A stretch of DNA of 64,000 bases, taken from assembly GCF_000622385.1 (NCBI RefSeq), contig NZ_JASD01000008.1, positions 558,001 through 622,000 on the forward strand, given 5' to 3'. The translations under genes were made by a program, and so were the position numbers. Under the pieces are notes generated by a model that was not told where the DNA came from, did not search any database, and saw only the letters and a program-made list of their open reading frames with translations. The stretch's first letter is position 1; the number at the start of each line of letters is the position of its first letter. The DNA is from Sulfitobacter noctilucicola (GTDB lineage: Bacteria; Pseudomonadota; Alphaproteobacteria; Rhodobacterales; Rhodobacteraceae). Of the stretch, positions 26,614 to 35,725 are shown in pieces.

Positions 26614-27360
26614 ATGACCACGTTGCCACAGACAACCGACAAGAAGCTCGGGCTGGTTATCGACCTTGATACCTGCGTCGGGTGCCACGCCTGTGTAATT
26701 TCCTGCAAGGGTTGGAACACGGAAAACTACGGGGCGCCCCTGTCCGATCAAGACCCTTACGGTGCCGACCCCTCTGGTACTTTCCTCAACCGCGTGCATT
26801 CCTACGAAGTACAGCCTGAACAAGGGGAGGCTCAGCTGATCCACTTCCCCAAATCTTGCCTGCATTGCGAGGATGCGCCTTGCGTCACGGTCTGCCCCAC
26901 CGGTGCCAGCTATAAGCGTGTCGAGGACGGCATCGTTCTGGTCAACGAGAGCGACTGCATCGGGTGCGGGCTCTGCGCTTGGGCCTGTCCATATGGCGCG
27001 CGCGAGATGGATCAGGAAGAGAAGGTGATGAAAAAATGCACCCTTTGCGTGGACCGTATCTATAACGAGAACATTCCCGAGATCGACCGCGTCCCGTCTT
27101 GTGTACGCACCTGTCCTGCGGGCGCACGGCACTTCGGCGATCTGGGTGATCCGGACAGCGACGTCAGCCGGTTGGTCGCGGAGCGTGGTGGTGTTGATCT
27201 GATGCCTGAACAGGGCACCAAGCCTGTGAATAAATACCTGCCCCCACGCCCCAAGGATGCGCTGCCGGAATTTGATGTGCTTGCCCCTTTCCTAGAACCC
27301 GTGATCGAAGAACCAAAAGGTTTCCTCGGCTGGCTCGACAAAGCTTTGGAGAAAATCTGA
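26614..27360 (+). CDS. soeB: SoeB-like four-cluster iron-sulfur subunit
   Basis: 248 residues from MTTLPQTTDK, with GGAGG 8 nt upstream (an earlier in-frame ATG has none). Ferredoxin-like cysteine groups: CVGCHACVISC, CLHCEDAPCVTVC, CIGCGLCAWAC and CTLC with a later CVRTC, the pattern of DmsB/PsrB/SoeB electron-transfer subunits. It would carry electrons between SoeA and the membrane subunit. No signal peptide, in keeping with a cytoplasmic location. The 73-bp gap to soeA contains a perfect 12-bp palindrome CTTTTGCAAAAG at 26575-26586; the stop overlaps the soeC start by one base. Confidence 0.88.
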   Translation: MTTLPQTTDKKLGLVIDLDTCVGCHACVISCKGWNTENYGAPLSDQDPYGADPSGTFLNRVHSYEVQPEQGEAQLIHFPKSCLHCEDAPCVTVCPTGASYKRVEDGIVLVNESDCIGCGLCAWACPYGAREMDQEEKVMKKCTLCVDRIYNENIPEIDRVPSCVRTCPAGARHFGDLGDPDSDVSRLVAERGGVDLMPEQGTKPVNKYLPPRPKDALPEFDVLAPFLEPVIEEPKGFLGWLDKALEKI

Positions 27361-28232
27361 TGCATCCGGCACCTTCCGTCATTTTCTTTTCGGTCTTTTC
27401 CGGTCTGGGCTTTGGCCTGCTGGTCTGGCTGGGGCTTGGTATTCCTGCCGTCACAGGTGGGTCGGCCTTTGCTTTCTTCACAATCGCTTATTTGCTGGCT
27501 GTGGGCGGGTTGATCTCTTCAACCTTCCACCTTGGCCACCCTGAACGCGCGTTCAAGGCGTTTACGCAATGGCGCTCAAGCTGGCTCAGCCGCGAAGCGG
27601 TCTGCGCGGTCATCGCGCTTGTCTGCATGGCTATCTATGGGGCAGGTCTGGTCTTTTTGGGCGAACGTTGGGGCCTCATCGGCTTTGTCGGCGCGGCATT
27701 CTCGCTCGGGACAGTTTTCACCACCTCGATGATTTACGCCCAGCTCAAGACCGTACCGCGCTGGAATATGCCTTTGACACCATTGAACTTCCTTTCCCTC
27801 TCTGTAGCGGGCGGCGCGTTGCTGGCAGGGCAGGTAACATCAGCACTGCTGCTCATCCTGATTGCAGGCGCTATCCAAGCCGTAACATGGCTGCTCGGCG
27901 ACAAGCGTCTTTCCGAAAGCGGGACGGATATGGCGAGCGCCACGCAATTGGGGAATATCGGCACTGTCCGCGCGTTCGAGCCGCCACACACCGGCACCAA
28001 CTATCTGCTGCGTGAATTTGTGCATGTCATCGGGCGCAAACACAGCCAAAAGCTGCGCGTGATTGCACTGGTGTTGATGAGCATCCTGCCGGTGGTTTTG
28101 CTACTTCTGCCGTTCAACCACATCATCGCGGTCGTTGCCGTGCTGGCGCATGTAGCAGGGGTCATTGTCGCACGCTGGCTTTTCTTTGCCGAAGCAGAAC
28201 ACGTGGTCGGCCTATACTATGGCAAAAGATAA
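27360..28232 (+). CDS. soeC: SoeC-like membrane anchor (DmsC/NrfD-type) subunit
   Basis: 290 residues with eight hydrophobic segments and short loops, as in the DmsC anchor family. The first helix is IFFSVFSGLGFGLLVWLGLG, and a conserved STFHLGHPERAFKAF loop follows the second helix, typical for SoeC/DmsC. It fixes the SoeAB dimer to the inner face of the membrane and exchanges electrons with the quinone pool. The TGATG overlap with soeB shows translational coupling. A strong terminator closes the array about 10 nt after the stop. Confidence 0.87.
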   Translation: MHPAPSVIFFSVFSGLGFGLLVWLGLGIPAVTGGSAFAFFTIAYLLAVGGLISSTFHLGHPERAFKAFTQWRSSWLSREAVCAVIALVCMAIYGAGLVFLGERWGLIGFVGAAFSLGTVFTTSMIYAQLKTVPRWNMPLTPLNFLSLSVAGGALLAGQVTSALLLILIAGAIQAVTWLLGDKRLSESGTDMASATQLGNIGTVRAFEPPHTGTNYLLREFVHVIGRKHSQKLRVIALVLMSILPVVLLLLPFNHIIAVVAVLAHVAGVIVARWLFFAEAEHVVGLYYGKR

Positions 28233-28238
28233 CTGCTT

Positions 28239-28265
28239 AAGGTGGGGATGATCCCCACCTTGTTT
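28239..28265 (+). terminator. terminator ending the xsc-pta-tauE-like-soeABC array
   Basis: AAGGTGGGGAT and ATCCCCACCTT flank a single base, giving a nearly perfect inverted repeat followed by TGTTTG. The T-run is short. It lies between convergent soeC and dapA and could serve both. Confidence 0.75.
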
Positions 28266-28267
28266 GC

Positions 28268-29143
28268 TTAGTCGATCAAACCGGCGTGGCGCATGCCGGC
28301 ATCAATCAGCGCCTTTGTGTCGTCCGAGAGCGCAGTCAGCGGCAGGCGCACTTCGTCGGCACACAGATCCAGCCGGGACATACCGTATTTTGCGCCAACC
28401 AGCCCCGGCTCTGTAAAGATCGCCTTGTGAAGGGGCATCAACCGGTCCTGGATTTCCAGCGCTTTATTGTAGTCACCCGCAGCACAAGCTGCTTGCAGTT
28501 CGCTGCACAGCTTTGGTGCGACGTTGGCCGTGACTGAGATACAGCCAACGCCACCCTGCGCATTAAAGCCATGTGCGGTAGGATCCTCGCCGGAAAGCTG
28601 GCAAAAATCAGGACCGCATGTCAGTCGCTGCATGCTGACACGAGCGAGATCACCAGTTGCGTCCTTGACGCCAACGATACGCGGCAACTTGGCCAGCTCA
28701 CCCATTGTGTCGGGCGTCATGTCGATCACGGAACGCGGCGGGATGTTGTAGATAATAATCGGCAGACCGCAGGCATCGTGAATGGCTGTGAAATGCGCGA
28801 TCAGGCCACGCTGTGTCGGCTTGTTGTAGTAAGGCGTTACCACGAGAATCGCATCAGCACCGACTTTCTCGGCGTGTTGCGCCAGACGGATCGCTTCGAT
28901 CGTGTTGTTCGAACCCGCTCCGGCGATGACCGGCACGCGACCCGCTGCGGCTTTCACGACTTCTTCGACAACTGTTTCATGCTCGCGGTGTGTCAGGGTC
29001 GGCGATTCGCCTGTGGTGCCAACAGGAACAAGCCCGTTTGATCCTTCGCCGATGTGCCATTCCACCAGTTTTTTCAACGTCTCCAGATCCAGCTCGCCGT
29101 TCCTGAACGGCGTGACGAGGGCAGGCAGTGAGCCTTTGAACAT
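28268..29143 (-). CDS. dapA: 4-hydroxy-tetrahydrodipicolinate synthase DapA
   Basis: 291 residues from MFKGSLPAL, with AAGGAG upstream; longer in-frame starts would add an untypical leader. A class I aldolase barrel with [12 protein letters not shown] (substrate carboxylate binding), the catalytic tyrosine in VVTPYYNKP, and the Schiff-base lysine in [10 protein letters not shown]. It condenses pyruvate with aspartate semialdehyde in lysine and diaminopimelate synthesis. The next gene, divergent, encodes a murein transglycosylase, so both concern peptidoglycan, though they are not in one transcript. Confidence 0.95.
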   Translation of the reverse strand: MFKGSLPALVTPFRNGELDLETLKKLVEWHIGEGSNGLVPVGTTGESPTLTHREHETVVEEVVKAAAGRVPVIAGAGSNNTIEAIRLAQHAEKVGADAILVVTPYYNKPTQRGLIAHFTAIHDACGLPIIIYNIPPRSVIDMTPDTMGELAKLPRIVGVKDATGDLARVSMQRLTCGPDFCQLSGEDPTAHGFNAQGGVGCISVTANVAPKLCSELQAACAAGDYNKALEIQDRLMPLHKAIFTEPGLVGAKYGMSRLDLCADEVRLPLTALSDDTKALIDAGMRHAGLID

Positions 29144-29277
29144 GTGCACGCTCCTTTGTTGTGCTGGCAGGCGGAATGCCTGACGGGGACGAAAGCTGGC
29201 AGTGAAGTGATTTGATTGCGCCAGCCTATGAGATATGTTGCAAGGCTGTAGCCCTTTGCCCACAGGAATTGCAAGTG

Positions 29278-31242
29278 ATGACACGGATTCTGACCGCCTT
29301 GATACTTGTTTTCATGTCCGCTTTGACCGCTCAGGCGGAACGACCGCGCCCGCTGGGCTGGGCGATTGAAGCGATGGTTGAGGGAAACTGGCAAAGCGCC
29401 CATCAGCTGGCGGCACGCGATGGGCAGGTTGCCGCCGATGTTATTGAATGGCACGCCTTACGGGCGGGTCGCGGAGATTGGGACCGCTTAAGGTCCTTCC
29501 TTGACCGCAGGCCTGACTGGCCGGGTGAGGCTTATCTACGCAAGCGGTCCGAGGAACTGGTCTTCAGCCAGAACGATGAAACGATTCTCGCCTTCTTTGC
29601 AGAAATGCCCGCGCAGACACCGCGTGGTGTACTTACACACGCTGCTGCGCTGACACGATCGGATCAGGAGGCTGAGGCAAACGCGCTGATCGTAAAAGCA
29701 TGGCGCGACATGCCGATGAATGCGACCTCGCAGGCACTTTTTCTGGCCGAATACGATGCAATCCTGAAGCCACATCATGCCGCGCGGTTGGAAAACATGC
29801 TTTGGGACCGGCAGCATACCGAAGCCCGCCAGATGTTCGATCTGGTCGGCAAAGACGACATCGCGCTCGCTGAAACCCGCATTGCGCTGCAGAACCGGAA
29901 TGGCAATGTGAACGCTCTCATCAATGCTCTTCCCGCCAGCAAGGCTGGTGATGCTGGTCTGCAAGCCGACCGGTTTGAGTGGCGTATCCGCAAGGGGCTA
30001 GTGAATGACGCGAAGGACCTTCTGCTTGAAAGCTCCAAGAGCGCCGAAGCACTTGGACGACCGGAGAAATGGTCGAACCGCCGCCGTGCACTCGCCCGTG
30101 GCGAAATGCGTTCCGGCGACCGACAGCGGGCTTATGATATGGCGTCTCAACACCATCTCACATCAGGTTCGGATTACGCGGACCTTGAATGGTTGTCCGG
30201 CTATATCGCCCTGCGTTTCCTGGACAGGCCAGAAGACGCCTATCAGCATTTCCTGAACCATGACCGCGTTGTAGAAAGCCCGATTTCGCAGGGGCGCGCA
30301 GGTTACTGGCAGGGGCGCGCACTTGAAGCCATGGGACGTGCTGAAGAAGCCGCCAAGGCTTATGCCATGGGTGCGCAGCACCAGACATCCTTTTACGGCC
30401 TTCTTGCCGCAGAACGCGGTGGGCTTCCGTTTGATGCAGCCCTCGCCGGTCCCACACCGGGACAGGATTGGCGCACATCGGCGCTTGCAAAGGCCCCATT
30501 GTTCGAAGCGGGATTGTTGTTGCAGGCCTCTGGCCAGATCACATTGGCAGAGCGGTTCTGGACCCATCTGGCAGAGCAACTGGTGCCCGATGACATCGCC
30601 CTTCTGGGGCAGGCAGCAATTGATGCGGACCAGCCCCACCTTGCGGTAATGATTGGCAAGCGGGCGGCGCGGCGCGGCCTGACCATCGCGGCGCCCTATT
30701 ATCCGTTGCATTCGCTGGTGGAAATGGACCTACCCATGTCAGCCGATATGACGCTGGCCATTGCCCGCCGTGAAAGCGAATTCGATCCTGTCGTGCAAAG
30801 CGGCGCCGGCGCGCGTGGTTTGATGCAGGTAATGCCTGCAACTGCAAAAGACGTGGCACGCGACCTCGGTGTTCTTGCCCTTCACACCACCAATCGTTTG
30901 ACTGCCGATCCTGATTACAATGCCCGGCTGGGTGCCAAGTACCTTTCCCAGATGGCAGGTCGCTTTGATGGCAACGTTGTCATGGTCGCTGCCGCATATA
31001 ACGCCGGTCCGGCCCGCCCGCCGCGTTGGATGGAAGACTACGGTGATCCGCGCACAGGCGACGTCGACATTGTCGATTGGGTTGAAATGGTGCCGTTCCG
31101 CGAAACGCAGAACTACATCATGCGTGTCACAGAAAGCCTGCCGGTCTACCGCGCACGGCTGGGTCTGGATCCGTTGCCCATCCCTTTTAGTGAGGAATTA
31201 GTTGGAAGCACTCTGAAGGCGTTCGCGCCAAAAAGTGAATAG
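29278..31242 (+). CDS. slt: soluble-type lytic murein transglycosylase (Slt family)
   Basis: 654 residues. Signal peptide ([20 protein letters not shown]), a long helical-repeat region (~25-480) like the superhelical U-domain of Slt70, and a C-terminal SLT domain with the catalytic glutamate in [19 protein letters not shown], then [13 protein letters not shown] and [11 protein letters not shown]. It cleaves glycan strands of murein in the periplasm, forming 1,6-anhydromuropeptides. The start was chosen for the signal peptide and an AGGAA upstream. Its 3' end overlaps the convergent transporter gene by 45 nt. Confidence 0.92.
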   Translation: MTRILTALILVFMSALTAQAERPRPLGWAIEAMVEGNWQSAHQLAARDGQVAADVIEWHALRAGRGDWDRLRSFLDRRPDWPGEAYLRKRSEELVFSQNDETILAFFAEMPAQTPRGVLTHAAALTRSDQEAEANALIVKAWRDMPMNATSQALFLAEYDAILKPHHAARLENMLWDRQHTEARQMFDLVGKDDIALAETRIALQNRNGNVNALINALPASKAGDAGLQADRFEWRIRKGLVNDAKDLLLESSKSAEALGRPEKWSNRRRALARGEMRSGDRQRAYDMASQHHLTSGSDYADLEWLSGYIALRFLDRPEDAYQHFLNHDRVVESPISQGRAGYWQGRALEAMGRAEEAAKAYAMGAQHQTSFYGLLAAERGGLPFDAALAGPTPGQDWRTSALAKAPLFEAGLLLQASGQITLAERFWTHLAEQLVPDDIALLGQAAIDADQPHLAVMIGKRAARRGLTIAAPYYPLHSLVEMDLPMSADMTLAIARRESEFDPVVQSGAGARGLMQVMPATAKDVARDLGVLALHTTNRLTADPDYNARLGAKYLSQMAGRFDGNVVMVAAAYNAGPARPPRWMEDYGDPRTGDVDIVDWVEMVPFRETQNYIMRVTESLPVYRARLGLDPLPIPFSEELVGSTLKAFAPKSE

Positions 31243-32076
31243 ACCCGCGGCGACGATAAGTGCGGCGCCGATTGCCACGTTTGCCCGCACCGTTTCACCA
31301 AAAATGCTGATACCGATGATCGCGGCAAAGACCAGCTGAAGATAGGCAAACGGTTGAACCGCGCTTGCCTCTGCAACTTCGTAGCATTTGATCAGCAACC
31401 AATGTCCCGACACGCCCGTGATGCAAAGACAGCCCATGAATATCCAGTCAGTTGCAGACATTGGCTCCCAAAACCATACGCCAGCGCATGTCATTGCGAT
31501 CGAGCCCATGACACCTGTCCAGAAAAAGCTCGTGGCCGTCGTATCTTCACGCGCAACGTAACGGGTAAGCAAACCGTAAATCGCAAACATCCCTGCGGCC
31601 AATAAAGGGATTGCGGCTGCGGGATCAAAAACGCTCATCCCAGGCTGCAGGATAATCAGTACCCCGATGAAACCGACACCAATTGCCGACCAGCGCCGCC
31701 AACCGACGCTTTCGCCAAGCACGGGGCCCGACAGCGCTGCGACCAGAAGCGGGTAACAGGTAAAGACAGCATGGCTTTCGACCAATCCCAAAATCGTAAA
31801 CGCGGCCACCATGACACAGATCTCTGCCGCTAAAAGGAGGCCCCGAAGACCCTGTAATACAGGCTGAGACGTTTTTGCCGCCTGCCGGATGCTGCCCGCA
31901 TTCCGCTTGGCAATCGCGATCACGAAAGCGGCGAAAAACCAATAACGGATCATCACCACCATCAACACGTTGTATTCGCCCGCCAGATGACGGGACAAAC
32001 CGTCCTGCACCGCAAATACAAAGGTCGTGGCAACCATCAAACCGATGCCAAGCGGGATATTGTTACTCTGGCTCAT
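31198..32076 (-). CDS. DMT-superfamily (EamA) metabolite transporter
   Basis: 292 residues with ten hydrophobic segments in two EamA repeats (first ~8-145, second ~155-285), for example LMVATTFVFAVQDGLSRHLAGEY and GIGVGFIGVLIILQPG shortened here to their helical cores. This is the drug/metabolite exporter family, whose substrates are rarely predictable. The start overlaps the end of mnmD by 4 nt, suggesting co-transcription from the mnmD promoter, though no functional link is obvious. Confidence 0.85.
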   Translation of the reverse strand: MSQSNNIPLGIGLMVATTFVFAVQDGLSRHLAGEYNVLMVVMIRYWFFAAFVIAIAKRNAGSIRQAAKTSQPVLQGLRGLLLAAEICVMVAAFTILGLVESHAVFTCYPLLVAALSGPVLGESVGWRRWSAIGVGFIGVLIILQPGMSVFDPAAAIPLLAAGMFAIYGLLTRYVAREDTTATSFFWTGVMGSIAMTCAGVWFWEPMSATDWIFMGCLCITGVSGHWLLIKCYEVAEASAVQPFAYLQLVFAAIIGISIFGETVRANVAIGAALIVAAGLFTFWRERLQSASN

Positions 32077-32747
32077 ACCGGCATCCTTGCGCGGGTCATG
32101 TGACGCTTGCGGCCGTAACCTGAAACGCGCTCGACTTCGAACCCCGCATCGGCCAAAGATCGTCGTATGAACCCTGCTGCTGTATAGGTCGCGGCCGTAC
32201 CATCCGCATGCGTATGCTTGCCGACTTCCTTCAGCATGTCATCAGACCAAAGTTCGGGGTTCTTCGCAGGCGAGAAGCCGTCTAAAAACCACGCGTCCGC
32301 TTTGCCGTCCCATTCCTGCAAGGTCACTCTTGCATCCCCTTCAACAATCCGCGCCTCCAGTCCCGGCAGGGACAGTGTGCCGCCAGCGCCTTTCCACGTC
32401 GCCAGAAACTGATCCCGCCGGCCGTCAAATTCAGGAAAGCTGCGGTGCGCCCGCGCCATATCGGAAGGGGACATCGGAAAGGCCTCAAAACTGGTGAAGG
32501 ATAGCGACCCGGCCTGCCCCGACCGCACCCAAGCATCCCACGCCACCAGCATATTCAATCCCGTCCCGAACCCCAGCTCCGCAATGCCGAAAGCCGGTTT
32601 GAAGCGCGCGGGCAGATCGTTGCCCGCAAGAAATACATGCTCCGTCTCTGCCACACCGTTTTCCAGACTGAAGAACGGATCGTCGAACATCGAAGAAACA
32701 GGCACATCGCCATCGCGCCACAAGATTTGATCCGACTGGTTCTGCAC
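32073..32747 (-). CDS. mnmD: tRNA 5-methylaminomethyl-2-thiouridine methyltransferase MnmD
   Basis: 224 residues corresponding to the N-terminal (methyltransferase) half of E. coli MnmC only. Recognisable segments: DDPFFSLENGVAETEHVFL at the N-terminus, the SAM-binding IAELGFGTGLNML, FTSFEAFPMS, and AWFLDGFSPAKNPELW near the active site. It methylates the wobble-uridine side chain nm5s2U34 to mnm5s2U34. The oxidase half is encoded by the divergent gene 31 bp away, so the bifunctional enzyme is split. The gene is followed by the EamA transporter with a 4-nt overlap. Confidence 0.9.
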   Translation of the reverse strand: MQNQSDQILWRDGDVPVSSMFDDPFFSLENGVAETEHVFLAGNDLPARFKPAFGIAELGFGTGLNMLVAWDAWVRSGQAGSLSFTSFEAFPMSPSDMARAHRSFPEFDGRRDQFLATWKGAGGTLSLPGLEARIVEGDARVTLQEWDGKADAWFLDGFSPAKNPELWSDDMLKEVGKHTHADGTAATYTAAGFIRRSLADAGFEVERVSGYGRKRHMTRARMPV

Positions 32748-32778
32748 AGCGACACCGCGTAAGGAGAGTTCGAGACAG

Positions 32779-33837
32779 ATGTGCGCGAAGGAGAAACGCT
32801 TGGCAAGCTATGATGTGACAGTGCGTGGCGCGGGTATCTTTGGCCTGTCTATTGCATGGATCTGTGCGTCCCGCGGCGCGAAAGTGTGCATCGTTGATCC
32901 TCACGGTGCCGCCAACGGATCGAGCGGTGGGATCGTCGGTGCGTTGGCACCGCATGTTCCTGAAAACTGGAACGCCAAAAAGGCATTCCAGCTCGAAAGC
33001 CTGTTGATGGCAAAAGGGTTCTGGGATGAGGTCGAGGCAACAGGCGGCCGGTCCGCCGGATATGCCCGCAACGGTCGATTGCAACCCGTGCCCGATGATC
33101 ACGCGCTTACTTTGGCCCGTCAGCGGGCGGATACTGCCAAAACCCTTTGGAAGGACAAGGCGGCGTGGGAAGTCACAGCTGCCAGCAACAATCCGTGGCA
33201 GCCTGCTTCTCCATCCGGTTTTCTGATCTTCGACACGCTCAGCGCGTTGATCCATCCCCGCCAAGCCTGCGGCGCGCTTGTTGCGGCACTGCGCAGTCGG
33301 GGCGTCGAGGTTGTGAAAGAGGCACCTGACAGCGGCCGGGTGGTCTGGGCGACAGGTGTCGCAGGGCTGGTCGACCTCACGGCGCAGCACAGTCGCAGCA
33401 TGGGGAACGGTGTGAAGGGACAGGCTGCATTGCTGGAGTTTGACGCATCGGGCCTTCCACAGCTTTTTGCCGGCGGGGTTCACATCATTCCCCATTGTGA
33501 CGGAACGGTTGCTGTCGGCTCAACGTCGGAGCGGGAATATTCTTCGCCCGACAAGACGGATGACCAGCTGGATGAGGTCATTGCGCAAGCCAAAGCCGCC
33601 GTTCCAGCCTTGGCAGATGCGCCAGTTATCGACAGGTGGGCAGGTGTCAGGCCAAGGTCACGCAGCCGCGCACCGATGCTGGGCCAATGGCCAGATCGGC
33701 CCGATCACTTCATCGCGAATGGCGGTTTCAAGATTGGCTTTGGCATGGCACCCAAGGTCGCCCATGTGATGGCAGATCTGGTTTTGGAATCAACCGACAC
33801 GATCCCTGTAGGGTTCCGCGTCGAAGATAACCTCTAG
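32779..33837 (+). CDS. mnmC: FAD-dependent oxidoreductase equivalent to the MnmC oxidase domain
   Basis: 352 residues of the DAO (D-amino-acid-oxidase-like) fold: the FAD-binding VRGAGIFGLSIAWICASRGA, a SSGGIVGALAPHVP segment typical of MnmC, and a C-terminal GVRPRSRSRAPMLG plus NGGFKIGFGMAPKVA. It should remove the carboxymethyl group of cmnm5s2U34 in tRNA so that MnmD can methylate. The start is ambiguous: ATG at 32779 has AAGGAG 12 nt away, whereas an in-frame TTG at 32800 has GAAGGAG at near-ideal spacing and would begin right before the FAD fold. Confidence 0.82.
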   Translation: MCAKEKRLASYDVTVRGAGIFGLSIAWICASRGAKVCIVDPHGAANGSSGGIVGALAPHVPENWNAKKAFQLESLLMAKGFWDEVEATGGRSAGYARNGRLQPVPDDHALTLARQRADTAKTLWKDKAAWEVTAASNNPWQPASPSGFLIFDTLSALIHPRQACGALVAALRSRGVEVVKEAPDSGRVVWATGVAGLVDLTAQHSRSMGNGVKGQAALLEFDASGLPQLFAGGVHIIPHCDGTVAVGSTSEREYSSPDKTDDQLDEVIAQAKAAVPALADAPVIDRWAGVRPRSRSRAPMLGQWPDRPDHFIANGGFKIGFGMAPKVAHVMADLVLESTDTIPVGFRVEDNL

Positions 33838-33846
33838 CATCACAGT

Positions 33847-34644
33847 TCAGGCGCTTGCGACCATGCACTGGCGACCGTCCGGTCCACGCACCCAGAAGTC
33901 CCGCCCCTTGCTGCACAAGGTCGCTGTTTCGAAATGCATCAACGGGGCAGTCGCGCGGAACTGGAATGTCTCAAGCGGGCCAAGCTGTGCTTGCGCCATA
34001 AGCATCAGGTGCTGCGCCAGAAGCGGTCCGTGCACGACCAGCCCACCGTACCCTTCAACATCCCGCGCATAGTCCAGATCGTAGTGAATGCGGTGCCCGT
34101 TAAAAGTTAATGCTGAGTAGCGGAACAGCAAAGTCGATGAAAAGCGAACGTCCTGACGTGTCTCTTCGTCAGTGCGTGCCTGAGGGGCTTCAGGCTTCAC
34201 CGCGTCAGGTGCGGGGTCTTTGCGGTAGACCAAATCCTGCCACTCCGTCAGGCAATGGACTTCATCCTGATAGACCTCATGGCGCAAAGTCACGAACCCA
34301 AGCGGCCCGGTGCGGCCCTCCTTGCGCTGCGATGTCTCCACAACTGTGTCCCGTTTGGCAGGCGTTCCCGTCACCAGCGGTGCATTGAACTGCATCCGAC
34401 CCGCAGCCCACATCCGGCGCGGGAGCCCCATATCGGGGATCAATCCCCCCACTTTCGGATGGCCATCCCGTCCAAGCGCTTCGGGTGGCCGAGGATCCCA
34501 GAAATATATCTGGTGAAAGAACGGCGGCAGGGTCGAGCCTTTACTAAAGCAGGCCGTATCCCCCATGGCCACGCGTAGCGCGTTAGCACGCGCAGGGTCC
34601 ATCAGATCGCTTTGACTATGGCTTGCTGGTTGGTCAGTATTCAT
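33847..34644 (-). CDS. MaoC/HTD2-like acyl-CoA hydratase (mesaconyl-C4-CoA hydratase-like)
   Basis: 265 residues from MNTDQPASHS. An N-terminal FAS1-like dehydratase half (FFHQIYFWDPRPPEALG, GLPRRMWAAGRM) is followed by a C-terminal hot-dog half with FRYSALTFNGHRIHYD and YGGLVVHGPLLA, which hold the Asp/His pair expected in MaoC hydratases. Relatives hydrate mesaconyl- or itaconyl-CoA or related unsaturated acyl-CoAs; the exact substrate is not decidable. No Shine-Dalgarno sequence is seen before the start, and only 27 bp separate it from the divergent glyoxalase-like gene. Confidence 0.8.
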   Translation of the reverse strand: MNTDQPASHSQSDLMDPARANALRVAMGDTACFSKGSTLPPFFHQIYFWDPRPPEALGRDGHPKVGGLIPDMGLPRRMWAAGRMQFNAPLVTGTPAKRDTVVETSQRKEGRTGPLGFVTLRHEVYQDEVHCLTEWQDLVYRKDPAPDAVKPEAPQARTDEETRQDVRFSSTLLFRYSALTFNGHRIHYDLDYARDVEGYGGLVVHGPLLAQHLMLMAQAQLGPLETFQFRATAPLMHFETATLCSKGRDFWVRGPDGRQCMVASA

Positions 34645-34671
34645 TGTCACAAAGTAATCTACGGAGACCGT

Positions 34672-35079
34672 ATGCTGCAAGCTGCGCCGACCCTTGAAAC
34701 GATTGATCATCTGGTGCTGACGGTTGCCGATATAAACGCCACGATCGCCTTCTATGAGAATGCATTGAACATGAAAGCCACCGTTTTCATGACGGCAGAT
34801 GCAGAGCAGCGCCACGCGCTCACATTCGGCTCAATAAAGATCAATCTGCATGAAAGCGGGGCGGAGTTTGAGCCAAAGTCGACAAACCCGACGCCTGGCA
34901 GCGCTGATCTGTGCTTCCTTACACACGCGTCGCTCGATGATTGGATGATACATCTGGCACAACAGGATGTTCGCATCGAAGAAGGACCGGTCCCGCGAAC
35001 TGGCGCGACCGGCCCTCTGATGTCGATATACCTGCGCGATCCCGACAGAAACCTGATTGAGATCGCAGCAAGACGCTAG
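34672..35079 (+). CDS. VOC-superfamily (glyoxalase/dioxygenase-like) protein
   Basis: 135 residues; ATG with GGAG 7 nt upstream. Two beta-alpha-beta-beta-beta modules: IDHLVLTVADINATIAFY at the start with a probable metal histidine, a middle LTFGSIKINLHESG, and MSIYLRDPDRNLIEIA at the end with the conserved glutamate. Members include glyoxalase I and extradiol dioxygenases; nothing fixes the substrate here. Its stop codon shares the four bases CTAG with the stop of the convergent FMN reductase gene. Confidence 0.85.
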   Translation: MLQAAPTLETIDHLVLTVADINATIAFYENALNMKATVFMTADAEQRHALTFGSIKINLHESGAEFEPKSTNPTPGSADLCFLTHASLDDWMIHLAQQDVRIEEGPVPRTGATGPLMSIYLRDPDRNLIEIAARR

Positions 35080-35612
35080 ATCAGCTTCCGCAAGGACTGC
35101 ATTAACTCGGTCAATTCCTTCACGTACATCTCGCCTTTCAGGTGCCCGTTTTCGTCAAAGGCATCGCTGCTGGCCGCCAGATGTATCTGTGGGCCTTGCA
35201 GGATGTTGGGGCGGAACGGAACCATGCAGCTGCGCAAGATCATCTGCGAACGCTCGCCGCCTGCGCGTCCGGCAGCAGCGGACATCACTGCCACAGGTTT
35301 GCCGCCCCATGTGCTGCCCTCAACGCGACTGATCCAGTCCAGCGCGTTTTTCAACACGCCAGATGGCGCGCCGTTGTATTCTGGGGTGGAAATAATCACC
35401 GCATCTGCCTCAACGATCTGCGCGGCAACGGCCTTCACGATCTCGGGCACGCCGCTCGCGGCTTCGTCGTCCCCATTGTAAAGTGGGAAGTTAAGGTCAG
35501 CCAGAATGTAATCACAGGCCCCGAATAGACGGGCAGCTTCCTCCAAGAGTCTGGTATTTGTCGAACCTTTGCGCAATGACCCCGAAAGGCCGAAAAGTCT
35601 GGGCGTCGTCAT
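35076..35612 (-). CDS. NAD(P)H-dependent FMN reductase
   Basis: 178 residues with the flavodoxin-like fold of the FMN_red family: FMN phosphate loop LSGSLRKGSTNTRL at the N-terminus, TPEYNGAPSGVLKNALDW in the middle and MSAAAGRAGGERSQ afterwards. Such enzymes reduce free flavin, quinones or metal oxyanions (ChrR/ArsH/SsuE-like). With no partner monooxygenase next door the role is open. Convergent to the VOC gene with shared stop bases; nothing suggests an operon. Confidence 0.87.
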   Translation of the reverse strand: MTTPRLFGLSGSLRKGSTNTRLLEEAARLFGACDYILADLNFPLYNGDDEAASGVPEIVKAVAAQIVEADAVIISTPEYNGAPSGVLKNALDWISRVEGSTWGGKPVAVMSAAAGRAGGERSQMILRSCMVPFRPNILQGPQIHLAASSDAFDENGHLKGEMYVKELTELMQSLRKLI

Positions 35613-35660
35613 CCTATGTGCTCCATTGAATTTTTCTTTGACCTATACCTGATCGCGACT

Positions 35661-35702
35661 GCGCAAAAAGCAAGAAGCCCCTGCGTGATGCAGAGGCTTC
35701 TG
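35661..35702 (-). terminator. terminator of the OmpA-type lipoprotein gene
   Basis: On the minus strand, AGAAGCCTCTGC and GCAGGGGCTTCT form a long stem around ATCAC (one G opposite T), followed by TGCTTTTT. It lies 24 nt after the lipoprotein stop. Confidence 0.8.
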
Positions 35703-35725
35703 TGCGTTTTTGCAGAGGTCGAGGA

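Noticed and set aside
23727..28232. The molybdoenzyme genes as a DMSO reductase (dmsABC)
   Set aside because: No Tat signal on the A subunit and a close tie to xsc-pta; SoeABC fits better, although phylogeny was not run.
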